NCBI GenBank assembly: GCA_035527455.1
Contig: DATLAN010000550.1
Span: 1 to 35,688, forward strand
Direction of reading: 5' to 3'
Source: DATLAN01 sp035527455
Lineage (GTDB): Bacteria > Planctomycetota > Planctomycetia > Pirellulales > Thermoguttaceae
Length of the DNA stretch: 35,688 nucleotides
Shown: piece after piece, positions 15,879 through 23,964 of the stretch
Position numbering within the stretch: position 1 is the first letter of the stretch
Layout of the letters: the number at the start of each line of letters is the position of its first letter
Made by a program: the position numbers and the translations under genes
Notes under the pieces: model-generated
Seen by the model: only the letters and a program-made list of their open reading frames with translations
What the model was told of the DNA's origin: nothing
Databases searched by the model: none

Positions 15879-16893
15879 GCTCGGACAAAGAGTTTGGGCA
15901 GGAATAACCCGTACGTTTTCCAGCAATGCGGGGCCAATCGGCCTTGGCGCAAGCGAAACAGGACCAACGGCTGCGCGGTTTCCCTGGCCGAATTGGCTAC
16001 CCAGAAGCCACGGGGAAGCGATTCCCGTCTCCCGGTCAGGGCGCGCAGCCGAATAGTCCTGTCTCGCGTCGGCTTTTGGCACTCTCACTTGTCGGCACAC
16101 TCACCCCAATGCGCGAGCCAACATGAGGCGCCCGCGGAGAAGAAACCTCCCTATTTCCCCTCCATGCCCCATATATCGCACAATCGCTGTTTAAGTCTTA
16201 ACGCAAATCTCCACGCAGCCATTATCTCTTGTGAAGATTCCGCAGTTTGTTGCAATTGTGCCGATAGCGTGGCCTTTGCTGGAAAACCAGGCCCTTTGGG
16301 TCGCATGCCTAGCCTGGAATACGTGGGGGTGATGCTGCCTCTGAGGGACACGAGCTGACTTAACCGCTACGCTCGCGGCTCGGATAGCTTCCAACCAACA
16401 TCGGTTTTGACGAACTCGGCGGTCGCGCCGGAGACTTCATACCACGCCACTTCCGTCTTCGCGAAGACCCACGAGCGGCCGAAATCCAACGGCCCCGCGA
16501 CGGCCCGGCTGCGACCGGCCGCCGGTGGTCTTCACTCGCAAGTCTTTTCTTCCGTGCGATTTAGGCCACGCGACGACAGGTTGACAAGCGGCAGCGCCTC
16601 GGTCCGATTGGCCGCTTGTTTCCTCCACGCAAGGCGTTTCCCCACGGCATGTTACGACATTGTTGCCCACTTTTCGCCAATTTCGCTTTCCGGCCGGCAA
16701 CAATCCGCGCGCGTCGCAACAAACCCATTCCCCGCGCACAACACGGCTTGATACGGCATATTTGTACACTATCCGCAACGAATCGTCAACCCGGGTTCTT
16801 GGCCACCCGCGGGCGCACTGGGCGCGCTTTGCACACCGGACTGGAATCAGCCGCTCTCCCCGACGAACGCTTGGCCCGACCTCGTCAATGGAA
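15879..16893. other. 1-kb region without a recognised intact gene
   Basis: Open frames here lack coding character. Base composition shifts: 16140-16300 is clearly AT-richer than the flanks, for example around TATATCGCACAATCGC. One short - strand stretch (16367-16500) does look coding and is listed separately. A TTGACA on the + strand near 16582 has no -10 partner. It may be decayed island DNA. Confidence 0.5.
16367..16500 (-). pseudogene. Possible C-terminal remnant of an unknown gene
   Basis: The - strand from about 16500 down to the TAG at 16367-16369 reads VAGPLDFGRSWVFAKTEVAW, then YEVSGATAEFVKTDVGWKLS and EPRA. Third codon positions are mostly G or C, as in real genes of this window, and the alternating aromatic/charged pattern looks like a folded beta protein. 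A stop codon lies a short way upstream in the same frame and no start or ribosome binding site is visible, so it looks like the tail of a broken gene. Family unknown. Confidence 0.25.
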
Positions 16894-17574
16894 TCAACAG
16901 AAACGCAGCAAGATATGGTAGACTTCAATCGCTCGTTTCCCTCGACCACGTCCGTGACCGGAGCGATACGTGTGCTCCAGTTCACTTGTCGCAGGTTCAT
17001 GTCTCCAGGGGCCATCATGGCGGAGAGCGTATTTCCTGGCCGAGGCATGGAGGGTTTTCGCGATCCGCTGGGCCCAAGTTCCTTCATCCTCCGACTGCAC
17101 GTATCCAATCATGCCGGCGCGAAGATCATGGGAAGCATAATGGCGCGCCAGGAAACACCCCAGCCCTTTCTTTCCCAGGTATCGACTCACGGGATTGCCT
17201 TTACCCAGCCGTTTGCACTCGAAGCGAAAGCGTGTGCGCGGCGAGACTTGGGACGATTGCAGACGAATGTCCACTCGCCTTCGTGCGCGGCCTTTACGTC
17301 GCTGCCTGCCGGGCCGTCTCGGTTCATTCACGGGCGGGTCATCGTACACGGAGAAAAACGGCATCCATTCCTCAGTCGGATGATCAAGCACCGTCTCGAT
17401 CGATTCGACCAGGTCGCCCGTGATGGCCGTTTCCTGTTCGCGGGCATAGCGCTTCGGATTCAGCCGGTCGTATCCGAGCTTGATGAGCCTGTGAACGCGC
17501 GAAATGAACAGCCGGTCGTAGTCGACGCGATTGTCGGATCGACGGCTGGGTTGATGGGACCTGGAGTCAATCAC
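16894..17574 (-). CDS. PD-(D/E)xK nuclease-like protein coupled to the methyltransferase
   Basis: 226 residues. The start is set at GTG 17574 because it overlaps the TGA of the upstream methyltransferase as GTGA, a classic translational coupling; the open frame extends further only as a shadow. Residues 100-122 read RVDIRL...RFRFECKRLG. Asp 102 and Glu 119-Cys-Lys 121 give the D...ExK arrangement of PD-(D/E)xK nucleases, each on a predicted strand. GLGCFLARHYASHDLRAGMI, then GYV (about 138-158), could be the following helix and strand. An Arg-rich stretch (RRPGRQRRKGRARRR) precedes the Asp. The N-terminal part (VDYDRLFISRVHRLIKLGYD) is helical. It is probably the cleavage subunit of the cassette, or an accessory nuclease. 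No specific family is recognised. Confidence 0.65.
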   Translation of the reverse strand: MIDSRSHQPSRRSDNRVDYDRLFISRVHRLIKLGYDRLNPKRYAREQETAITGDLVESIETVLDHPTEEWMPFFSVYDDPPVNEPRRPGRQRRKGRARRRVDIRLQSSQVSPRTRFRFECKRLGKGNPVSRYLGKKGLGCFLARHYASHDLRAGMIGYVQSEDEGTWAQRIAKTLHASARKYALRHDGPWRHEPATSELEHTYRSGHGRGRGKRAIEVYHILLRFC

Positions 17575-20500
17575 CCCTCGACTCCCACCCCATCGAGGGT
17601 CTCGGCGATGATTTCCCGCGCGTCGATCATCGCCTGACTTTCGGTCCAGTGGAATCGCTGCATGGGTTTGAGCACGTACGTCCGCGTCCCTTCGTAGATT
17701 CGCAGATTGCGGTCGAAGTAGACCCATTGCGACCGCTGCTCGCGCAAGCGGCGCCGCGTTCTCTCCAATTGACGAGCCGCCGCGGCATCGGCCTTCACCA
17801 CGGTTACCTTCCGAGCCGCCGCGGAATCGCTGACCAGATCCACCTGGATCATCCCCGACAGAGCGTCATAAACGACCGCGACCTGATGTCGTTTGGGCAA
17901 TTCCCCGCTGATGAAATCGTCGAGTTCCGATTTCAGTCGTTGAGCGTATGACTCCAACTCGGCGGGTTTGGGTTCACGAACCGCAGGTTTGCCGGTCTGG
18001 CCGTCATTGAGCGCCAGCCGAACATCAACCAGATCGTGGATCAATGCCCGCTCGTGTGCGTCCAGCCCCAACAGCGCGTTGACTTTCTCGTTCAGATGAG
18101 CTAACAGTTCGACATGCTTGCTTGTTGAGTTTCCCTCTTGAGAGAAAAGCGGGAGTTCATCGGCTCTGTCCAGCAAAGTCTGTGAAGACCGGACGAGTTG
18201 CGTATGCAGTCTGGACCAGTCTTGGAGAGCAACACGTGACAGTTCGACAACAGGCATTGGGATTTGTCGAAGAGCACTGATCGTGGCAGCATCTCGCTCA
18301 ACCCCGTGCTTTGTTGACGCAAGAAATTGATGATAGTAGGCGAACTCGGAGTTAAGGAAGAGCGTGAGGGCCTTCAAGAAAAGCGTATCGGAAGTCGGAC
18401 TCGCTATACCAACTTGACCGGGAGGCACGACCGCGTATTCGTTGGTAAAGATTGCGAACCGTCGATTCTCACCAACGAGAATGTGTGGCGGACGGCACAC
18501 TGCCAGACCCTTCTTCCCCCCCCGCAATCGCAGGAAGAGTTTCTTGTTCTCCTCCAATGCATCTGATGGTATTACGAAGATGTTCCGTGTCCCGGACAGC
18601 TTCTTTACGTTGAAGACGCGCTTTCCGACTACTTCCTCACAGTATTCGTTCTTCTCCGGTCCAAAGTCTATTCTCGTCGGACGCAATTTCGGGCCTTCAG
18701 ATGCGATGATCCATTCATCGCCTTCGGTTTCCTCAAACGTTGGGAATCGTCGGGCGATCTTCCTCAAGAGTCGAAGATCCAGGTTCGAGCCCCACATTGC
18801 CACTTTCCAGGGCAGACTTTCACCATCTGTTACGACCACCAGCGGAATGTCCCTGATTTCACTCGCATTGACCACAATACTCCAAGCGTTGTTCTTCCCG
18901 GGGCTGCAAATAGATAGCGTGGATTCCTGATTCGCTACGAATGGCGAATACGTGCGCACGAAGCTGTCGCACAGAGTCTCCTCGTCTGCCGTAGGACGCG
19001 GACTGAAGAATACCGCGGCCGCCGGTGCAACAGATTTGCCACGGAATAGAACATGGCGCATATTCGAAAAGTTCACCACAGTGTGTACTGCCAGCGCGCC
19101 GAGAAACGCTTGCCTAAACGGTTTCGCCCTATCAGAGAACAACGTCATTGCTGGCAGAAGCAAAGCTATTTCACCATCCGGTCTCAGAAACTGGCCAGAG
19201 TGCCAAGCAAAAGCAAGCGCCAACTGGTTGTTTCCAATGGGCCGGTCGGACTTATTGTCGTGGTTTTGCATCCATGTCCAAGCCGGACGATCCTCCTTCA
19301 GCAATGTTCGAGCTGAAAGCAGCTTCCAGGGTGGGTTGCCGACGACCCAGTCGAACTTTTGCCGCAACGGTTCGTGATGCGCCAACAGGTCACCAAAGAA
19401 ATTCGCCCGGAAGATGTTGTTTCCGCGAAGGACCGGTAGTCGAAACCGATTCTGCCCGCTTCCTTCGAGATCCGGCGGATGAACGTAATCGAGCAAAGTC
19501 AAAATGAGGCTCAACTCGGTGACGTTGCACGCATCTTCTTCGACGTCGACTCCAAAGATGGTCTCTTGCAACAGTTCGCGGAGGTCGCCCGGCTTCGGGC
19601 TGCTTCCCGGCGGAAACGTCTTTTCGATCAGCCGGCGGTAGCATTGCACCAGAAACGCACCTGACCCGCAGGAAGGGTCGAACACGCGCATGCCCTTCTC
19701 GAGCGGTCGCCTCGCCTCCAACTCGGAGATCATCAGATTGACGACCGGGATTGGCGTGTAGTAGGCGCCGATCTGCCGGCCACGGCTCGGGTTTTCCGGC
19801 TTGTCGGGCGCGTGGAGGAACTGTTCGTAGACTACGGAGAGCGTTTCGATGGGGATGTAGGAAAAATCGTATGCCTGAAAGTCGAGGCTAAGTTGTCGGT
19901 CGCCCAGTTCGGTGATTTCATCGCCTTCGAAGGTCCCGGCAACGCAACTCACATGCTCCGGGCTGGGCGCGTGCCGGCCGTCGAAGTCGAGCGGGAAGAC
20001 GCTTCCGTTGAGCCAGTCGTCCAACCGCTCGACCACATGGCGCAGACCCTCGATCGTTGCGCCGCGACCGAAGATCGACGACGCTTCGACGCCCCATCGC
20101 TGCAGTTTTCTCTCCGACAAGATGTTACGGTCGCGGAGATAATGTAGGTAGACGTATTTGCCGATCAGTGCGTGCGAAGTCTCTTTTTTCAAGCCGGTAC
20201 TGCACAACCAGCGATCCAGCGTTCGGAGATTGCCCAACAACTTCCAGTCAACTCGATGTTCCGGCGTAACATCCTTGCCTCGCTTTCGCCAGATGTGGCC
20301 GCTGTCGATCGAGCCGGCGTGAAAATCTTCCACCAGATCCGCGACCCGATTGAAGTCCGTCAGAGCCTTCAACACGCCGTCCACACGACCGCTTGGCGAG
20401 CGCCCGTGTCGAAAACCGGAGTACAACTTGAGGCCCGTCGGCGTGTGGACGATAAGAAACGGAACCACGTCCTGGTTCCAGACCAATCGGTGAATATCGT

Positions 20501-20747
20501 CTGCTTGCCGTTCTGAAGAAGCCCGGCAGACGTAGACCACCGGCACGATACCCGAGTTCCCCGTTTCGGAAAACGGCCGCAACGTGTAGACGCCTTGAAG
20601 CCCAACACCTTCCCGGCCTGGGGGGCCCTCCGCCCTCCGAAAGATGTGCTCGAAGTCTGGAGCCGTCTGCAAGCCGGGCCGCCGACGGTCCAGGAAGTTC
20701 GGCGACTCACGGTAGCCAAGTGTGTCCAGTAACTCGTCAACTCGCAT
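17571..20747 (-). CDS. Large N6-adenine DNA methyltransferase (Eco57I/type IIG-like), island gene
   Basis: 1058 residues from ATG 20747; an in-frame TTG at 20768 is possible. Gamma-class N6-adenine methyltransferase motifs: GAYYTPIPVV (motif X, about 327), VFDPSCGSGAFL (motif I, Asp 357) and DWVVGNPPW (motif IV, NPPW 471-474). The N-terminal 300 residues include VVYVCRASSERQADDIHRLV and WNQDVVPFLIVHTPTG, a possible degenerate nuclease-like fold, and a helical region. After motif IV come a probable target-recognition part (about 600-830) and a long helical C-terminus ending RRRLREQRSQWVYFDRNLRI. Length fits type IIG enzymes or BREX PglX, but no PglZ, BrxC or BrxL lies nearby. The downstream nuclease-like gene overlaps its stop by four bases. 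GC content and codon use are lower than in flanking genes, which suggests acquisition. Confidence 0.85.
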   Translation of the reverse strand: MRVDELLDTLGYRESPNFLDRRRPGLQTAPDFEHIFRRAEGPPGREGVGLQGVYTLRPFSETGNSGIVPVVYVCRASSERQADDIHRLVWNQDVVPFLIVHTPTGLKLYSGFRHGRSPSGRVDGVLKALTDFNRVADLVEDFHAGSIDSGHIWRKRGKDVTPEHRVDWKLLGNLRTLDRWLCSTGLKKETSHALIGKYVYLHYLRDRNILSERKLQRWGVEASSIFGRGATIEGLRHVVERLDDWLNGSVFPLDFDGRHAPSPEHVSCVAGTFEGDEITELGDRQLSLDFQAYDFSYIPIETLSVVYEQFLHAPDKPENPSRGRQIGAYYTPIPVVNLMISELEARRPLEKGMRVFDPSCGSGAFLVQCYRRLIEKTFPPGSSPKPGDLRELLQETIFGVDVEEDACNVTELSLILTLLDYVHPPDLEGSGQNRFRLPVLRGNNIFRANFFGDLLAHHEPLRQKFDWVVGNPPWKLLSARTLLKEDRPAWTWMQNHDNKSDRPIGNNQLALAFAWHSGQFLRPDGEIALLLPAMTLFSDRAKPFRQAFLGALAVHTVVNFSNMRHVLFRGKSVAPAAAVFFSPRPTADEETLCDSFVRTYSPFVANQESTLSICSPGKNNAWSIVVNASEIRDIPLVVVTDGESLPWKVAMWGSNLDLRLLRKIARRFPTFEETEGDEWIIASEGPKLRPTRIDFGPEKNEYCEEVVGKRVFNVKKLSGTRNIFVIPSDALEENKKLFLRLRGGKKGLAVCRPPHILVGENRRFAIFTNEYAVVPPGQVGIASPTSDTLFLKALTLFLNSEFAYYHQFLASTKHGVERDAATISALRQIPMPVVELSRVALQDWSRLHTQLVRSSQTLLDRADELPLFSQEGNSTSKHVELLAHLNEKVNALLGLDAHERALIHDLVDVRLALNDGQTGKPAVREPKPAELESYAQRLKSELDDFISGELPKRHQVAVVYDALSGMIQVDLVSDSAAARKVTVVKADAAAARQLERTRRRLREQRSQWVYFDRNLRIYEGTRTYVLKPMQRFHWTESQAMIDAREIIAETLDGVGVEG

Positions 20748-20794
20748 GACAAGCCCGTCGAAGTACAAGGGCGGGAATCCGGACGGACCGAATG

Positions 20795-20823
20795 AATATA
20801 TACATACGCACAGTACCTGTCAA
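20795..20823 (-). promoter_or_regulatory. Near-consensus sigma-70 promoter of the methyltransferase operon
   Basis: On the - strand, TTGACA (20823 to 20818) and TATATT (20800 to 20795) are separated by exactly 17 bases. The predicted start near 20788 leaves a leader of about 40 bases before ATG 20747. It is the best housekeeping-type promoter in the window. Flanking sequence is AT-rich (AATATATACATACG). Confidence 0.75.
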
Positions 20824-21131
20824 CAGATGTCAGGCGGTCACGCAGCGCAACCGATTAGCAGAACACCAGTTAGCGTGATTCTAGCGATTTGTGCGGAATC
20901 CAGCAACAGGGGGACACCCATCCTTTACCGAAAACGGGCCTTTCTGCAGCCCGCCCTCGCTCCCTTTCCAACAATCTGAACTCCACCCGGCCGTGCACGT
21001 TGCGGCGGCGGTGGAGGTGGAAGGAGCGGTGGAACGTGGGGGAGGGGAGATGGCCGGTGGGGTCTGTGGGGGCGGGGACGTAGGTTGTGGGGCCGCGGTG
21101 GTGGATGAGATGGAAGCTGCGTTTTTCGGAA
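20824..21131. other. Gap upstream of the methyltransferase promoter, with a G-run tract
   Basis: No gene is recognised. The + strand from 21001 to 21100 is strongly purine-biased. Between 21038 and 21078 there are five runs of at least four G (GGGGG, GGGG, GGGG, GGGGG, GGGG), which could form a G-quadruplex on the + strand. Confidence 0.6.
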
Positions 21132-21207
21132 GTAGCCGGACTGGCAAGAATTCGGCCGTTGCGCCTTCTTCACGCAAAAAGGTCCGAATTCTTGCGAATC
21201 CGGCTCC
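21132..21207. repeat. REPIN-like palindrome, family E copy 1
   Basis: Left arm 21132-21157 begins GTAGCCGGA and right arm 21181-21207 is, on the - strand, GGAGCCGGA...; the two are close inverted copies. Each carries a GCAAGAATTCGG half-stem. Heads GTAG and GGAG are the canonical REP heads. It lies just downstream of gyrB. A second member is at 28371-28463. Confidence 0.8.
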
Positions 21208-21214
21208 ATGTTTC

Positions 21215-21243
21215 ATTATACCGCCGCGGCGTTACACGTCCAA
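21215..21243 (-). promoter_or_regulatory. Possible sigma-70 promoter at the 3' edge of gyrB
   Basis: The - strand reads TTGGAC (21243 to 21238), 17 bases, TATAAT (21220 to 21215). It points away from gyrB toward the methyltransferase operon, with a leader of over 400 bases that would contain the family E palindrome. The -35 hexamer falls in a tandem duplication of the end of gyrB, so the match could be fortuitous. Confidence 0.4.
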
Positions 21244-21266
21244 ATTCCGTTACACGTCCAAATTCC
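21231..21266. repeat. 18-base tandem duplication of the gyrB 3' end
   Basis: GTTACACGTCCAAATTCC occurs at 21231-21248 and again at 21249-21266, with no spacer. On the coding strand each copy encodes the final residues NLDV plus a TAA stop, so gyrB ends in the upstream copy and a second copy with its own stop follows. Confidence 0.95.
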
Positions 21267-23787
21267 TCGCCTCCAGGGCGTGCATTTCGATGAATTCGCG
21301 GCGGGGCTCGACCTTGTCGCCCATCAGGACGCGGAACATCTCGTCGGCCGCGCCCGCGTCTTCCATGGTGACTTGCAGCAGCGTGCGGTGTTCGGGATCG
21401 AGCGTGGTCTGGCGAAGCTCTTCGGCGTTCATTTCACCGAGGCCTTTGAAGCGGGTGACCTGCAGGCCCTTCTCGCCGGCGGCGCGGACGGCGGCCAGCA
21501 GACCGCGGAGATCGTCCAGGTCGGTGACCAGGTCGCCGCGGCGGAGATGGTAACGGGCTTCTTCCACGCCGGTGCGCTCCTCGGGGATCAAGCAGTCGAT
21601 CTCGAAACCCATGTCGCGCAACTCGGCCAACTGGCTGTTGATCGAACGGACCTCGTGGAATTCGACGATGTGCAGGCGCCGGGCTGCACGCTCGTTGCCG
21701 TTGCTGCCCGACTCGCTCGGCCCGTCCTCGAACTCCAACTCCTCGCCCGTCTGCTGCTCGCGCTGGGCGAGGAACTCTTCGAGCCGCTTCCGCGAGGTGA
21801 ACCAGTGTTCATGGTGTCCGAGGAAGACGTGATAGACGGGCAGCTCGCCGGAGACGGGGTCCTGCCGGGCGGCGTGCGCTCGCAGCCCGATGCCGCGGCG
21901 CTCCAGGGCCAGCAGCGAGTCTTCCAGCGCGGAGAGAGTGCGGCAGAGCCGCTCCATTTCCTCGCCGCGGATCGTCCGCCCGTCGCTCGGCTCGAACACG
22001 GCGTCGGCCAAGCCGGCTTCGAGCAGTTGGGCCCTCATCTCCTCCTCCGTTTGCACGTACTCGACCCGTTTCTTGCGGCGGACGCGGAACAGGGGCGGCT
22101 GGGCCACGTAGACGTGTCCCTGGCGGATCAACTCGGCCATCTGGCGGTAGAAGAACGTCAGCAGGAGCGTGCGGATGTGCGACCCGTCGACGTCGGCGTC
22201 GGTCATGATGATGATCTTGTCGTAGCGCCGGCGGGTCAGGTCGATATCTTCGCCGATGCCCGCCCCGATGGCCGAGATCATGCTGCGGACCTCTTCGTTG
22301 GCGAGCACCTTGCTTTCGCGGGCCTTGTAGGCGTTGATGATTTTTCCGCGCAGCGGCAGGATGGCCTGGTACTCGCGGATCCGCCCGCCTTCGGCGCTGC
22401 CGCCGGCCGAATCGCCCTCGACCAGATAGAGTTCGCAGCGCGCGACCTCGCGGCTGGTGCAATCGCGGAGCTTGCCGGGCAGCCCGCCGCCGGCCAGCGC
22501 GCCTTTGCGTTCGCGGAGCAGGGCCTTGGCTTTGCGGGCGGCCTCGCGTGCCTCCGCCGCCAACATGGCCTTGGCCACGATCGACCTGGCCACCTTCGGG
22601 TTCTCTTCCAGGTAGCCGGCCAGGCACTCACCGACCAGGGAATTGACGATGCCTTCCAGCTCCGGGTTGTTCAGCTTGACTTTGGTCTGGGACTCGAACT
22701 GCGGGTCGGGCATGCGGACGGAAATGATCGCGGTGAGCCCTTCGCGGAGGTCGTCGCCGGTGGGGACGAGGTCTTTGAAGATGTTCGCCCGTTTGCCGTA
22801 GGCGTTGAGCGTGCGGGTCAAGGCGGTGCGGAACCCGGTCAGGTGCGTGCCGCCGACGGTGGTGCTGATGTTGTTGACGTAGCAGTGGACGTTTTCGGTG
22901 TACTCGCTGGAGTATTGGAAAGCGACCTCCACCTCGACGCTCGATTCCTCGTCGACTTCGTACATGTGGATCACGTCGGGATGGATCGGCTCGGTGGCCC
23001 GGTTCAGATAGCGGACGAACTCGATCAGGCCGTCCTCGTACTGGAACGTCTCGCCTTCGCCTTTGCGTTCGTCGCGGAAGATGATCTTCACCCTGCGGTT
23101 GAGAAACGCCAGCTCCTGCAAGCGGCGGTGCAGCAGGTTGTAGTCGAACTTCAGGTCGCCGAAGACCTGGTGGTCCGGCTTGAACGTGGTCTTGGTGCCG
23201 GTCGATTCGGCGGCGGCGATCCGGGTGACCGGGCCGGTCGGCTTGCCGCGTTCGTATTCCTGCAGGTAGGTGTGACCGTTGCGGCGGACCTCGACCTCGC
23301 ACCATTCGGAGAGGAAGTTGACGGCCTTCACGCCGATCCCGTGCAATCCGCCCGACGTCTTGTAGGCCTTGTGGTCGAACTTGCCGCCGTACTTGAGCAT
23401 CGTCATCACGCCTTCCAGCGCGGAGCGGCCGATGCTCTGGTCGACCTCGACGGGGATGCCGCGCCCGTCGTCGGTCACCGTGATCGATCCGTCGGGATTG
23501 ACCGTCACTTTGATGACCTTGGCGTACCCGGCCATCACTTCGTCGATCGAGTTGTCCACGACCTCCGTGACCAGGTGGTGCAGTCCGCGGACGTCGCGAT
23601 TGCCGATGTACATGCCGGTGCGTTCGCGGACGTGTTCCAGGTCGCTCATGTAGCGCATCTGGTCCACGGTGTAGTTGGAATCTTCCGCGGGCAAAGCGGG
23701 CACTTGGCGAGCTTCCTCGCTGGTCGGAGTCGTTGGATCTTTGGGGTCGTCGGACGACCGGGAAAGCTGGTTCGCGTCGCTGGACAT
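21250..23787 (-). CDS. gyrB: DNA gyrase subunit B
   Basis: 845 residues from ATG 23787, with AAAGGA four bases upstream. The GHKL ATPase part has EVVDNSIDE (Glu 75, Asn 79), DDGRGIPVE and GGLHGIGVKAVNFLSEW. The transducer follows. The TOPRIM domain has LVEGDSAGGSAEGGR (Glu 457) and IMTDADVDGSHIRTLLLTFF. About 170 residues (roughly 575-775) are inserted before the conserved end FKGLGEMNAEELRQTTLDP, as in GyrB proteins with an inserted domain; RRIGLRAHAARQDP...FLGHHEHWFTSRKRL lies there. With GyrA it introduces negative supercoils using ATP. A Ser/Asp/Pro-rich extension of about 38 residues precedes the ATPase domain. It is the last gene of the dnaA-dnaN-DUF721-gyrB run. ParE is less likely given this context. 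Confidence 0.95.
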   Translation of the reverse strand: MSSDANQLSRSSDDPKDPTTPTSEEARQVPALPAEDSNYTVDQMRYMSDLEHVRERTGMYIGNRDVRGLHHLVTEVVDNSIDEVMAGYAKVIKVTVNPDGSITVTDDGRGIPVEVDQSIGRSALEGVMTMLKYGGKFDHKAYKTSGGLHGIGVKAVNFLSEWCEVEVRRNGHTYLQEYERGKPTGPVTRIAAAESTGTKTTFKPDHQVFGDLKFDYNLLHRRLQELAFLNRRVKIIFRDERKGEGETFQYEDGLIEFVRYLNRATEPIHPDVIHMYEVDEESSVEVEVAFQYSSEYTENVHCYVNNISTTVGGTHLTGFRTALTRTLNAYGKRANIFKDLVPTGDDLREGLTAIISVRMPDPQFESQTKVKLNNPELEGIVNSLVGECLAGYLEENPKVARSIVAKAMLAAEAREAARKAKALLRERKGALAGGGLPGKLRDCTSREVARCELYLVEGDSAGGSAEGGRIREYQAILPLRGKIINAYKARESKVLANEEVRSMISAIGAGIGEDIDLTRRRYDKIIIMTDADVDGSHIRTLLLTFFYRQMAELIRQGHVYVAQPPLFRVRRKKRVEYVQTEEEMRAQLLEAGLADAVFEPSDGRTIRGEEMERLCRTLSALEDSLLALERRGIGLRAHAARQDPVSGELPVYHVFLGHHEHWFTSRKRLEEFLAQREQQTGEELEFEDGPSESGSNGNERAARRLHIVEFHEVRSINSQLAELRDMGFEIDCLIPEERTGVEEARYHLRRGDLVTDLDDLRGLLAAVRAAGEKGLQVTRFKGLGEMNAEELRQTTLDPEHRTLLQVTMEDAGAADEMFRVLMGDKVEPRREFIEMHALEARNLDV

Positions 23788-23830
23788 AAGGTCCTTTCCG
23801 TTGGTAGTGACCGCACCGAGAATTCGGCGC

Positions 23831-23920
23831 GTATAGTAGCCATCTCGCTCCGCGAGATGTGGCCATGGAAGATCCAGAGCATTTCGGGCTACATCTCGCG
23901 GAGCGAGATGGCTACTATAC
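23831..23920. repeat. REPIN-like palindrome, family C
   Basis: Arms 23831-23860 and 23891-23920 are perfect 30-base inverted copies around 30 bases. Each contains GTAGC and then a stem CATCTCGC/GCGAGATG around a 3-base loop. It lies in the gap between the DUF721 gene and gyrB, so it would be in the gyrB leader if the operon is continuous. The arms also contain TATAGT, which could act as a -10 element. Confidence 0.95.
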
Positions 23921-23964
23921 GGACTCTCCTACGAATCCTTGGGCGATCCTTTCAGTTTCGCCGC

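Noticed and set aside
16437..17108. - strand open frame of 223 codons
   Set aside because: Overlaps the nuclease-like gene on the same strand in another frame and has no coding character.
16894..20747. BREX or DISARM locus
   Set aside because: The methyltransferase could pass for PglX, but no PglZ, BrxC, BrxL, DrmA, DrmB or DrmC gene lies nearby.
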